Below, in pieces: positions 1 through 7,068 of a stretch of 35,717 nt of DNA. The notes beneath the pieces are model-generated. The model saw only the letters and a program-made list of their open reading frames with translations, was not told the origin of the DNA and did not search any database. This stretch comes from CAYVMX01 sp964452725 (GTDB taxonomy: Bacteria; Patescibacteriota; Gracilibacteria; JAHISY01), in assembly GCA_964452725.1 (NCBI GenBank), contig CAYVMX010000011.1, positions 1 to 35,717 of the forward strand. Reading direction: 5' to 3'. Position numbers and translations under genes: made by a program. How positions within the stretch are numbered: position 1 is the stretch's first letter; every line of letters begins with the position of its first letter.

Positions 1-16
1 CAAAATTCCCACCATA

Positions 17-45
17 TTGACTCCTCTTCCTGCCTCCAGTAAACT
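17..45 (+). promoter_or_regulatory. Promoter of atpD
   Basis: TTGACT at 17-22 and TAAACT at 40-45 are separated by exactly 17 bp. The predicted transcription start is near 52, which leaves a leader of about 36 nt before the atpD ATG. The leader is C/T-rich and has no Shine-Dalgarno motif. This implies atpD can be transcribed apart from any upstream ATP synthase genes. Confidence 0.55.
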
Positions 46-87
46 CTTCTGGCTATTTTTGAGCTATCTAATTTAAAGACTCTCCCC

Positions 88-1521
88 ATGTCAGCTGCTA
101 CCAAAATCTCTACTAAGGCTAGTAAATCTATCGGTCAGATCCGTCAAATTATTGGTCCTGTCGTCGATGCTGAGTTCCCCGCTGGCGAACTACCAGCGAT
201 CCTAGAAAAAGTCGTAATCAAGGGCAAAGATGGTAGTGAGCTCGGTCTAGAAGCACTGAAGCACATGGGTGACAACGTCGTCCGTTGCATCGCTCTCGAG
301 AGCACCGATGGTCTCGTCCGCGGACAGGAAGTCGTCGGCACAGGCGCACCGATCACCACTCCCGTCGGCGAGGGTGTCCTCGGCAGGATTTTAAACGTCC
401 AGGGTCAACCCATCGACGAAGCCGGACCAATCAAAGCCAAAGACTACTGGCCGATTCATCGAAGTGCGCCAGCTTTCACTGAGCAAACTACCAAAGTCGA
501 GGTCTTCGAGACTGGCATCAAAGTCATTGACCTCCTCGCACCATTTGCCAAAGGTGGCAAGATCGGACTCTTCGGTGGAGCGGGTGTAGGTAAGACTGTG
601 CTGATCACCGAGCTAATCAACAACGTCGCCAAGGAACACAGTGGCTACTCCGTCTTCGCTGGTGTCGGTGAACGTACACGTGAGGGTAACGACCTCTACA
701 ACGAAATGGCCGAGTCCAAAGTGCTGGACAAAGTTGCCCTCGTCTACGGTCAGATGAACGAGCCACCCGGAGCACGTATGCGTGTAGCACTGACAGGGCT
801 GACTGTTGCAGAGTACTTCCGTGATGTCGAGCACCGCGATGTGCTCTTCTTCGTCGACAATATCTTTCGTTTCAGCCAAGCTGGTAGCGAAGTCTCTGCT
901 CTACTCGGACGCATGCCTAGTGCCGTGGGCTATCAGCCAACTCTCGCTAGCGAGATGGGCGAGCTACAGGAGCGCATTACCAGCACCAAAGACGGTTCGA
1001 TCACCAGTATCCAAGCGGTCTACGTACCAGCGGACGATCTGACTGACCCTGCCCCTGCCAATACTTTTGCCCATCTAGACGCAACAGTCGTGCTAAACCG
1101 AGCGCTGACAGAGATCGGCATCTACCCTGCGGTCGATCCACTCGACTCCACCAGTCGCCAGCTCGACGCGCAGATCGTCGGTGACGAGCACTACGATGTC
1201 GCTCGTAATGTCCAAAAAGTCCTCCAACGCTACAAAGACCTCCAAGATATCATCGCAATCCTCGGTATCGACGAGCTAAGTGAAGAAGATAAGCTAGTCG
1301 TCGCACGCGCTCGTAAGCTTCAGCGCTTCCTGAGTCAGCCTTTCTTCGTCGCCGAGGTCTTCACCGGCAACCCTGGTATATATGTGAAGCTCGAAGACAC
1401 TGTCCGCAGCTTCAAGGAAATCCTCGCTGGCAAGCACGACGATCTCAACGAAAGCGACTTCTACATGGTCGGCACGATCGAAGACGCCCGCGCCAAAGCC
1501 GCTGGGAGGAAGAAAAAATAG
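88..1521 (+). CDS. atpD: F-type ATP synthase subunit beta
   Basis: This is the catalytic beta subunit of the F1 sector, which makes ATP from ADP and phosphate using the transmembrane ion gradient. At 477 residues it has the normal family length. The N-terminal beta-barrel (about residues 15-90) begins with the typical GQIRQIIGPVVDAEF. The Walker A motif GGAGVGKT lies at residues 163-170, the GERTREGNDLY segment follows, and the DELSEED loop of the C-terminal domain is intact. The start at 88 is supported by the promoter just upstream; no Shine-Dalgarno sequence is present. No epsilon subunit (atpC) follows: the next gene is convergent and begins only 7 bp after the stop. The rest of the operon may lie to the left of the window or elsewhere. 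Identity is certain. Confidence 0.98.
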   Translation: MSAATKISTKASKSIGQIRQIIGPVVDAEFPAGELPAILEKVVIKGKDGSELGLEALKHMGDNVVRCIALESTDGLVRGQEVVGTGAPITTPVGEGVLGRILNVQGQPIDEAGPIKAKDYWPIHRSAPAFTEQTTKVEVFETGIKVIDLLAPFAKGGKIGLFGGAGVGKTVLITELINNVAKEHSGYSVFAGVGERTREGNDLYNEMAESKVLDKVALVYGQMNEPPGARMRVALTGLTVAEYFRDVEHRDVLFFVDNIFRFSQAGSEVSALLGRMPSAVGYQPTLASEMGELQERITSTKDGSITSIQAVYVPADDLTDPAPANTFAHLDATVVLNRALTEIGIYPAVDPLDSTSRQLDAQIVGDEHYDVARNVQKVLQRYKDLQDIIAILGIDELSEEDKLVVARARKLQRFLSQPFFVAEVFTGNPGIYVKLEDTVRSFKEILAGKHDDLNESDFYMVGTIEDARAKAAGRKKK

Positions 1522-1528
1522 TCTAAAT

Positions 1529-2311
1529 TTATTTTAGTCTAGAGCGATCAGCATACTTCTTCAGTCCAGGGAAAAGACCAGCCAAAAGAGATGTTTTTCT
1601 TGGTGGTTTTTGCTTAGCAACCTCTATCCTGCCTTCATCTGGATTTGATGGCTCTGGTGGTGCTGACTCTTCTGGGGTTGGCTCTTCGTGTGGCTCAGCT
1701 TCAGCGCGTAATGCAGCCAACTGCTCACGCGTTTCTTCATAAGTTGTTTCGCGAATAGTTGCCTTTTCATATTCAGACTTATTGACTGACATAGCATTCT
1801 CCAATTTTAAATCTGAACTCTTACTTTCAAATATTATTCCTGACTTAGAGACAATTATATTTGCGTTGTATTTGGTAGATTCACCTTTATAATTTTTTTC
1901 CGAACTAATCAGCCTAAGTGGAATAGAAATTGACTTTAGTTCGGCTTTTTTTTCATTAATTTGAAAATTTAATTTTGGATAAGGCTCTCCTAATTCAATC
2001 TTATAAAAACTACCATCAACCTCAAGCGCACCTTTGTCTATAGCCTCAGAGAGTTTTTCTGAAAGAGATTGCACCAAGTCCGTCCGCTCCTTTTGGCTGC
2101 CGGCACTTTCTATAGAGGCTGTCGCATGATCACGTGAGGTAGCTATATGGTCCATTTTTCCATATCGATAGCCACCTTTTAGATTACCTGAGAGGTATTT
2201 TTGCAAATCACTATTTTCAGATAGCAGCTTTTCTATTTGTGGATTAACTACCTCTTTGTGATCTGGCTGCTGATCTGTTGATTCTGCTTGTGGTGTAAAC
2301 GTTTCAGCCAT
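1529..2311 (-). CDS. Hypothetical cytoplasmic protein, AT-rich orphan
   Basis: I do not recognise this 260-residue protein. It has no signal peptide or membrane segment. The first 40 residues are polar and probably disordered. A middle part (about 95-190) has alternating hydrophobic residues that suggest a beta-rich fold. The last 75 residues are Glu/Pro-rich and end in a basic tail. The open frame extends upstream to 2365, but an extended -10 box (TGGTATAAT, minus strand) lies at 2337-2345, inside that extension, so the ATG at 2311 is the better start. Base composition is clearly more AT-rich than atpD next to it, which fits a fast-evolving or acquired gene. It ends 7 bp from the convergent atpD stop. 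A palindrome just upstream suggests it is regulated. Confidence 0.75.
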   Translation of the reverse strand: MAETFTPQAESTDQQPDHKEVVNPQIEKLLSENSDLQKYLSGNLKGGYRYGKMDHIATSRDHATASIESAGSQKERTDLVQSLSEKLSEAIDKGALEVDGSFYKIELGEPYPKLNFQINEKKAELKSISIPLRLISSEKNYKGESTKYNANIIVSKSGIIFESKSSDLKLENAMSVNKSEYEKATIRETTYEETREQLAALRAEAEPHEEPTPEESAPPEPSNPDEGRIEVAKQKPPRKTSLLAGLFPGLKKYADRSRLK

Positions 2312-2336
2312 TTTATTTTTATTTAAACTTCTGGTT

Positions 2337-2345
2337 ATTATACCA
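2337..2345 (-). promoter_or_regulatory. Extended -10 promoter of the orphan gene
   Basis: The minus strand reads TGGTATAAT, a perfect extended -10 box. The predicted transcript starts near 2330, about 19 nt before the ATG at 2311. It rules against the longer reading frame that begins at 2365. Confidence 0.6.
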
Positions 2346-2363
2346 GATTTATCTAGATAAATC
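2346..2363. promoter_or_regulatory. 18-bp perfect palindrome, likely operator
   Basis: GATTTATCTAGATAAATC is identical to its reverse complement. It directly abuts the extended -10 box at 2337-2345 and covers the spacer and most of the -35 position of the same promoter, the usual place for a repressor or activator site of a dimeric regulator. The bound protein is unknown. Confidence 0.5.
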
Positions 2364-2394
2364 AAACATGTGAAAAATACTCAACGTGTAAAAA

Positions 2395-2416
2395 AACACC
2401 TTAAATTAAGTGTTTT
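2395..2416. repeat. Short inverted repeat in the 2346-2624 intergenic region
   Basis: AAACACCTTAA and TTAAGTGTTT form a near-perfect hairpin with one extra C. It lies between the divergent orphan gene and the HU gene. It could be part of a regulatory region or a decayed terminator; I cannot decide. Confidence 0.3.
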
Positions 2417-2475
2417 CTGCACCTAAAGGGCAACACGTCAAGCAAAAATACTATTTTTACAGAGTTTTATAAAAT

Positions 2476-2504
2476 ACCTCTAAAAAAGACCTATTTTTAG
2501 AGGT
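2476..2504. repeat. 11-bp perfect inverted repeat upstream of the HU promoter
   Basis: ACCTCTAAAAA (2476-2486) and TTTTTAGAGGT (2494-2504) pair perfectly around a 7-nt loop. It lies about 30 bp upstream of the HU-gene -35 box. It could be a protein-binding site or a hairpin; no gene ends nearby that would need a terminator here. Confidence 0.4.
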
Positions 2505-2535
2505 TGAGCAAATTTAGAGTACGTAAAAGACTATA

Positions 2536-2565
2536 TTGACAGACTTTTTTTCAGATTGATATTGC
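2536..2565 (+). promoter_or_regulatory. Promoter of the HU-family gene
   Basis: TTGACA at 2536-2541 is a consensus -35 box. TGATATTGC at 2557-2565 is a plausible extended -10 box. The leader before the ATG at 2625 would be about 50 nt and ends in a C-rich tract. Confidence 0.45.
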
Positions 2566-2624
2566 ATGACTAAGTAAGCAGCACTATATTTACTGCACTT
2601 TAGGCCCTTAACCCCCCTTTACCC

Positions 2625-2915
2625 ATGGCTACTAAAGCTCTCACTCAGGCGCAAACTATCGCGTCTATCGCCGATGCCGCCGGTATCAGCAAAAAGGAAG
2701 CTAAGACTACGCTCGAGGCTCTCCAGACCGCAATCATTAAAAATGATAAGGTCGCTACCCCTTTTGGTATCTTCACAAAGAAGATCAAACCAGCTCGTCC
2801 AGCTCGCAAAGGCATCAACCCTTTCACTGGCGAGGAGGCTATGTTTAAAGCTAAGCCAAAAAGCACAGTGGTCAAGTACCGCCCAAACAAAGCTACTAAA
2901 GACGCCGTTAGCTAG
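2625..2915 (+). CDS. HU-family DNA-binding protein
   Basis: A 96-residue histone-like protein expected to bind and bend DNA as a dimer in the nucleoid. The N-terminal helical part (about 1-45) has the family pattern of a small hydrophobic core with the segment SKKEAKTTLEALQTAI. The beta arm is visible as FGIFTKKIKPARPARKGINP, where the family has the GFGxF...RxxRxGxNPxTG motif. The conserved NPFTGEE follows, then a basic C-terminus. Length is typical. It has a consensus-like promoter upstream and a strong terminator 30 bp after the stop, so it is a single-gene unit. HU rather than IHF is assumed from general form; the two cannot be separated firmly here. Confidence 0.9.
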   Translation: MATKALTQAQTIASIADAAGISKKEAKTTLEALQTAIIKNDKVATPFGIFTKKIKPARPARKGINPFTGEEAMFKAKPKSTVVKYRPNKATKDAVS

Positions 2916-2935
2916 TCTTGGTTGCTGATTAAGCT

Positions 2936-2971
2936 TTTCAAAAGCCCTACCGCAAGGTGGGGTTTTTGAAA
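2936..2971. terminator. Bidirectional intrinsic terminator between the HU gene and vanW-like gene
   Basis: CCCTACC (2945-2951), GCAA tetraloop and GGTGGGG (2956-2962) form a 7-bp stem followed by five T. Flanking TTTCAAAA and TTTTTGAAA lengthen the stem, so it can serve both convergent genes. Confidence 0.75.
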
Positions 2972-4669
2972 TCAGTGATAGCGGTAAGCCGAACTATACT
3001 TTTCGATAGTCTCAGTGCCTTCAGCACTCGTCAAGATACGCTCCCAATACATCCGCATACCAGCTTTGGCTAGATTTATAATCGGCGTACCATCGGGATA
3101 ATACGGTCCACGCATTTCGGCTGTACGTCCGTCATTCGTACCATAAAAATTGACAGTCAGCTGAGGATCGTCTTCACCTTCAACTACTGATTGAATCAGA
3201 ATATATTTACCTGTGTTGTTGCGAAACTTTAGATCGACAGAGCCTGTATAGATAGTCGCGTCGAGTCCAGGCGGATAGTAGTAGCGTACTTTGAGACTGT
3301 GCGGTCTCTGCGCAACTATTGGCAAACCAGCATCGAGAATTGTGCGAAAAAAAGTGGTCGAAACTTGGCAAACTCCACCACCAATCTCTGGGATCACATC
3401 ACCACCCTTGATCACGAGCTCTTTACGATAGCCAGCGCGCGAAGTGATCGGCCCAACACGCTCCAGAAATGACCACTCCTCACCCGGTGCGATGAGCTGA
3501 CCAGTCAGGTACTTCGCAGAAATACTGATATTGTGCTGGCGGTTGGTCGGACTACCAGTGTAGCGCATAGCAGAAGCACCGATCAGCTCAGTAATACCAA
3601 GCTCCTGTAAATCGGCGCTAATGGTGACCTCTGCGGGCTGAGCCTGATATGGGATCACAATCTCTCGTATGTCGCCCTCGAGCGCCATAGTGACTAGCTC
3701 ATATAAGGCATCGATGTCGATACTACGACCATCAACTGCTAGACCGTCGAAGGTCACTCCTCCATCGGCGTCTTTGGAGATGTTGACTGATCGTTTCTTG
3801 ATCACGACTAGTGGATTGAGCTCACTTGTTACAAACTTGGCGAACTCTGTCCTATTGAGAGTCAACTGAGGCTCACCATCGATACCAGCAAGCTGCTGAA
3901 CCCCTGGCAGCAAGACAGTCTTGCCAGCTACAAAGTAGCTGGTCTGATAGTCGAACCAAGTCAGTCGTTCAGCAAGTGGTATCGTGAAGCGATTGTACTC
4001 AGTGTCCTTGAGCACAAGTGGTTTCTGAATTAGTTTGGCGATTTGACTTTGGAAAGGTCTGATCTCATCAGCAGTCAAAACTGGTAAAACAGGCGCACTA
4101 CGCACTGTGATTGGACTATTGTTGAGGTGACTGGCTTGTATACGTAATATCACAGCCAGCACGGTGAAATCTGTCTTTGTGCCATTTGCCTCTGGCAAAA
4201 TCTCTAGCTGACCGTCCGAGTCCAGCGTGACACGTGCATTGATCGGAGTGAACTCAAGACTCGGCTCAGCCAATAGCAGCTGCTCACGCAGACTCGCCTC
4301 GTCAAGCGTGACCGTGAGTGGCTCTGCTCCTAGCGTCCAGAGAGCTCCTGTCATCTGGCTCACTACTTCAGTAGCAGAGATGCTCAGACCCAACTGTTTG
4401 GCAGTCAATTCGTGCATAGTATCACCGACCTGAAACTGAATCGGTCGTGCGAGATAGTCGGAGATTCGCTGCTCTAGCTCGGCTTGTACGACATCAGATT
4501 CGACCAGACTATAGCTTGCATTGGCGATCCTGATACCCCAAGGCATACGCGTCGCAAACTCTTTTTTTAGAGAAAAATAACCTGACTCCAATGCCAAAAA
4601 CACCGCAAACACCAATATAAACGGCAATACCTTGGAACGACGTAATTTGGCTTTTGCTTTGGGTGACAT
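2972..4669 (-). CDS. VanW-family membrane-anchored envelope protein
   Basis: A 565-residue protein with a basic N-terminus and one membrane segment at about residues 14-31, placing the rest outside the cell. Two long alpha/beta regions precede the C-terminal VanW domain and resemble the peptidoglycan-binding repeats common in this family (inference from layout). The VanW domain (about residues 390-510) is clear: GEEWSFLERVGP, EIGGGVCQVSTT and RPHSLKVRYYYPPGLDATI with the conserved Cys. The role of VanW domains is not established; a link to cell-wall binding or remodelling is likely. The frame extends to 4714, but the ATG at 4669 precedes the basic-then-hydrophobic anchor directly and is preferred. 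It is the last gene of smpB-nadE-vanW, 57 bp after nadE, and ends at the shared terminator. Confidence 0.88.
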   Translation of the reverse strand: MSPKAKAKLRRSKVLPFILVFAVFLALESGYFSLKKEFATRMPWGIRIANASYSLVESDVVQAELEQRISDYLARPIQFQVGDTMHELTAKQLGLSISATEVVSQMTGALWTLGAEPLTVTLDEASLREQLLLAEPSLEFTPINARVTLDSDGQLEILPEANGTKTDFTVLAVILRIQASHLNNSPITVRSAPVLPVLTADEIRPFQSQIAKLIQKPLVLKDTEYNRFTIPLAERLTWFDYQTSYFVAGKTVLLPGVQQLAGIDGEPQLTLNRTEFAKFVTSELNPLVVIKKRSVNISKDADGGVTFDGLAVDGRSIDIDALYELVTMALEGDIREIVIPYQAQPAEVTISADLQELGITELIGASAMRYTGSPTNRQHNISISAKYLTGQLIAPGEEWSFLERVGPITSRAGYRKELVIKGGDVIPEIGGGVCQVSTTFFRTILDAGLPIVAQRPHSLKVRYYYPPGLDATIYTGSVDLKFRNNTGKYILIQSVVEGEDDPQLTVNFYGTNDGRTAEMRGPYYPDGTPIINLAKAGMRMYWERILTSAEGTETIEKYSSAYRYH

Positions 4670-4726
4670 GAACAAAAAAAGTGTTCTACAAGAGTCAGTA
4701 TGGCAGTAAGCCAAAGCAGAATCAAG

Positions 4727-5482
4727 TTACACCTTTAACACCGTTGTCAGTGCAGTTTTATGTTTATTTAGCTCTACTCTTTTGAGGATTTTTTGAACAA
4801 AATCATCAGCATCTGATGCGAGTGTCCAATCTGTCGCAGCGAGATCTTTGAGCACAGCGTCTAGTTTTTCATAGCTGGCACCGAGCTCACTCTCATCTGT
4901 CACGCCAGCAGCTAGCTCAGCTGTCGGTGGACGTGCGATAATTTCGTTTGGAATTCCTATTACTTTGGCGAGGGCATAGAGATCGGTCTTGTATAGACTA
5001 CCGACCACCTCGACATCGGCGGCGAAGTCACCGTGCTTGGTGCCATAGCCCAAGAGTAACTCAGATTGATTGGATGTACCGAGCACAAAAGTAGAGTTTG
5101 TACGTGCGTAGTGATACAGCATCGTCATGCGCACGCGCGGCGCGATGTTTTGATCGGCTATATCTGAACCTTGCCATGGAATTGCTTTTTTGAGTGTCAC
5201 GACAGCCTCACCGATCTCGACTGTCTCGGTCTGTACTTCGAACTGCTTAGCGACTTCCTCAGCTAGCCGAGCCGAGACTTCATCAGAGATGCCCGCCTGT
5301 GGCAAGATCAATGCGGTAATGTTTTCTGCACCTAGCGCAGCGACAGCGATGGCGAGTGTGACTGCCGAGTCCACCCCACCGGAGAGTCCGAGGACAGCTT
5401 TTTGGAAGTTATTTTTATCAGCGAATTTTTTTAGTTCGTCGGCGAGAGCGAGTGCAAGCGGATCGGTAAGTTTTTTAGTCAT
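4727..5482 (-). CDS. nadE: NH3-dependent NAD+ synthetase
   Basis: Catalyses the last step of NAD+ synthesis, amidation of deamido-NAD+ with ATP and ammonia. The 251 residues match the short, ammonia-dependent form; no glutaminase domain is present. The PP-loop LSGGVDSAV lies at about residues 33-41. Other family motifs are RVRMTMLYHYA, GTSNQSELLLGYGTKHGD and the substrate loop PPTAELAAGVTDESELG. It begins 12 bp downstream of the smpB stop and is probably co-transcribed with it. There is no Shine-Dalgarno motif before the ATG. Confidence 0.95.
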   Translation of the reverse strand: MTKKLTDPLALALADELKKFADKNNFQKAVLGLSGGVDSAVTLAIAVAALGAENITALILPQAGISDEVSARLAEEVAKQFEVQTETVEIGEAVVTLKKAIPWQGSDIADQNIAPRVRMTMLYHYARTNSTFVLGTSNQSELLLGYGTKHGDFAADVEVVGSLYKTDLYALAKVIGIPNEIIARPPTAELAAGVTDESELGASYEKLDAVLKDLAATDWTLASDADDFVQKILKRVELNKHKTALTTVLKV

Positions 5483-5494
5483 AATTAAGTAGTG

Positions 5495-5950
5495 TTATTT
5501 AAGTTTGCGACGATTTTCACGTGCGAGATCGCGTTTTTTAATTGTTGCACGCTTATCCCACTTTTTCTTACCACGTCCGAGACCGAGCGTTAATTTTATC
5601 TTACCGTGTTTGAGATGTAGATCCAATGGAAAGGCTGAAATACCTTTGCCAGCCAAAGCATTGGTTATTTTCTTGAGTTCATTTTTATTGAGTAACAATT
5701 TACGATCTCGCAGTGGCTCGTGTGGCTGGCCCTTAGCATATTTGTACGCTGAGATATTGAGACTCTTGAGCCATGCCTCACCACTAGAATCGACCGAGAT
5801 AAATGCACCCTTGAGATGTGGACGACTAGTACGCGCAGACTTCGTCTCGCGCCCAGTCAGCACAATCCCCGCCTCGAAAGTCTCGAGGATCTCGTAATGA
5901 AACCGCGCCGCACGGTTTTCGGCTATCAAATGGGATGGCAGCTTACTCAT
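5495..5950 (-). CDS. smpB: tmRNA-binding protein SmpB
   Basis: Partner of tmRNA in trans-translation, which frees ribosomes stalled on broken messages. The 151 residues match the family. Seen here: the N-terminal AENRAARFHYEILETFEAGI, the ETKSARTS turn, the HEPLRDRKLLL segment, and the basic C-terminal tail with GKKKWDKRATIKKRD, the part that folds in the ribosomal mRNA channel. First gene of a leftward operon with nadE and vanW. The box TGCTAAAAT ends 6 nt before the ATG, so the mRNA is predicted to be leaderless. Confidence 0.97.
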   Translation of the reverse strand: MSKLPSHLIAENRAARFHYEILETFEAGIVLTGRETKSARTSRPHLKGAFISVDSSGEAWLKSLNISAYKYAKGQPHEPLRDRKLLLNKNELKKITNALAGKGISAFPLDLHLKHGKIKLTLGLGRGKKKWDKRATIKKRDLARENRRKLK

Positions 5951-5956
5951 TGCTGT

Positions 5957-5965
5957 ATTTTAGCA
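5957..5965 (-). promoter_or_regulatory. Extended -10 promoter of smpB, leaderless geometry
   Basis: The minus strand reads TGCTAAAAT, then six bases, then the smpB ATG. Transcription would begin at or within a base of the start codon. No good -35 is visible. Confidence 0.6.
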
Positions 5966-6027
5966 AACACTACGATATTCGCCTGACCTGAAATCAGTGT
6001 AAAAAGTATTACTTAGCATTCCTTGTC

Positions 6028-7068
6028 ATGAAACCAAACGACGAGCAGACTGAACTCATGCTACGCAAACTACTCATCACAATCGCCACTCTGGCAATCC
6101 TGCTCGGAGTGCTAGTACTCCACGCAGGTAGCTGGGACAATTTTAAACTGCGCTATTTTTTCCTGACTCAGTACTTCACCGATCAGACTGCGGAGCTAGG
6201 TGATCTAGCAGCCAGCAACATCACACCAGAGCAGTACTCTCGCATTGATTTGGCTGAACTCCGAAATGGTGGACCAGGTAAAGACGGGATACCGAGTATT
6301 GATAATCCAAAGTTCGATACTGCGGCGACCACACCTTTCGGAGGCGATGAGATTGTCATCGGTATCGAGGTCAACGGTGAGACCAAAGCCTACCCCTACG
6401 GAATCCTCAACTGGCATGAGATAGTCAACGATACCGTCGGTGGGGTCAATCTGACAGTCTCGCTCTGTCCGCTCTGTGATACGATCAGTGCTTTTGAGCG
6501 CGGTGAAACGACTTTCGGCGTATCGGGCAAGCTCTACCAAAGCTGCCTCGTGATGTACGACCGTGCCGATGATACACTCTACAGTCAGCCTTGGCTGATC
6601 GGTATCGTCGGACCAAGTGTGAACAAATCGCTCCAGCACGTACCCGTAGTCAAGACCACGCTCGGTGCGTGGATCGCGCAATACCCCAACTCTCAAATCC
6701 TCTCGACCAAGACAGGCTATCGTCGCGACTATTTCCGCTACCCCTATGGCAGCTACTATACCGACGAGCGGATCATCTTCCCGGCTCGCGGGCAAGACCA
6801 GCGTACATTGCCTGCCAAGGAGATCATCAGCTATATCTGGGAAGCCGACGACACTACTCCACAAGATCGCTTCGGTGGTGCAAGTATAGAGCTGGTCCAC
6901 AGTGAACTAAAAAAACTCGGCGAAAAAACTCTCGACTGGCAAGGGCGACAGATCCGTGCCTACTGGGATAGCGAGCTCAGTACTGTCCGCGTCACCGAGC
7001 TCGACGGCACACCACTCGTCAGCTCGACCGCCTTTGCTTTCGTTTATCCAGCCTTCTTCGGCGACTGA
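6028..7068 (+). CDS. DUF3179 domain protein, membrane-anchored
   Basis: A 346-residue protein of the DUF3179 family, whose function is unknown. A membrane segment lies at about residues 14-32 (LLITIATLAILLGVLVL); the rest is predicted outside. The family core is plain: ETKAYPYGILNWHEIVND, then CPLCDTISAFERG, then FGVSGKLYQSCLVMYDR and the SQPW segment. The two Cys of CPLC could bind a metal, which is inference. An internal ATG at residue 11 is an alternative start just before the hydrophobic part. The last 25 bp overlap the end of the convergent transporter gene. Confidence 0.88.
   Translation: MKPNDEQTELMLRKLLITIATLAILLGVLVLHAGSWDNFKLRYFFLTQYFTDQTAELGDLAASNITPEQYSRIDLAELRNGGPGKDGIPSIDNPKFDTAATTPFGGDEIVIGIEVNGETKAYPYGILNWHEIVNDTVGGVNLTVSLCPLCDTISAFERGETTFGVSGKLYQSCLVMYDRADDTLYSQPWLIGIVGPSVNKSLQHVPVVKTTLGAWIAQYPNSQILSTKTGYRRDYFRYPYGSYYTDERIIFPARGQDQRTLPAKEIISYIWEADDTTPQDRFGGASIELVHSELKKLGEKTLDWQGRQIRAYWDSELSTVRVTELDGTPLVSSTAFAFVYPAFFGD

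Noticed and set aside
6205..6900. 231-codon open frame on the minus strand
   Set aside because: Lies antisense inside the DUF3179 gene; no recognisable domain, and the plus-strand protein is a clear family member.
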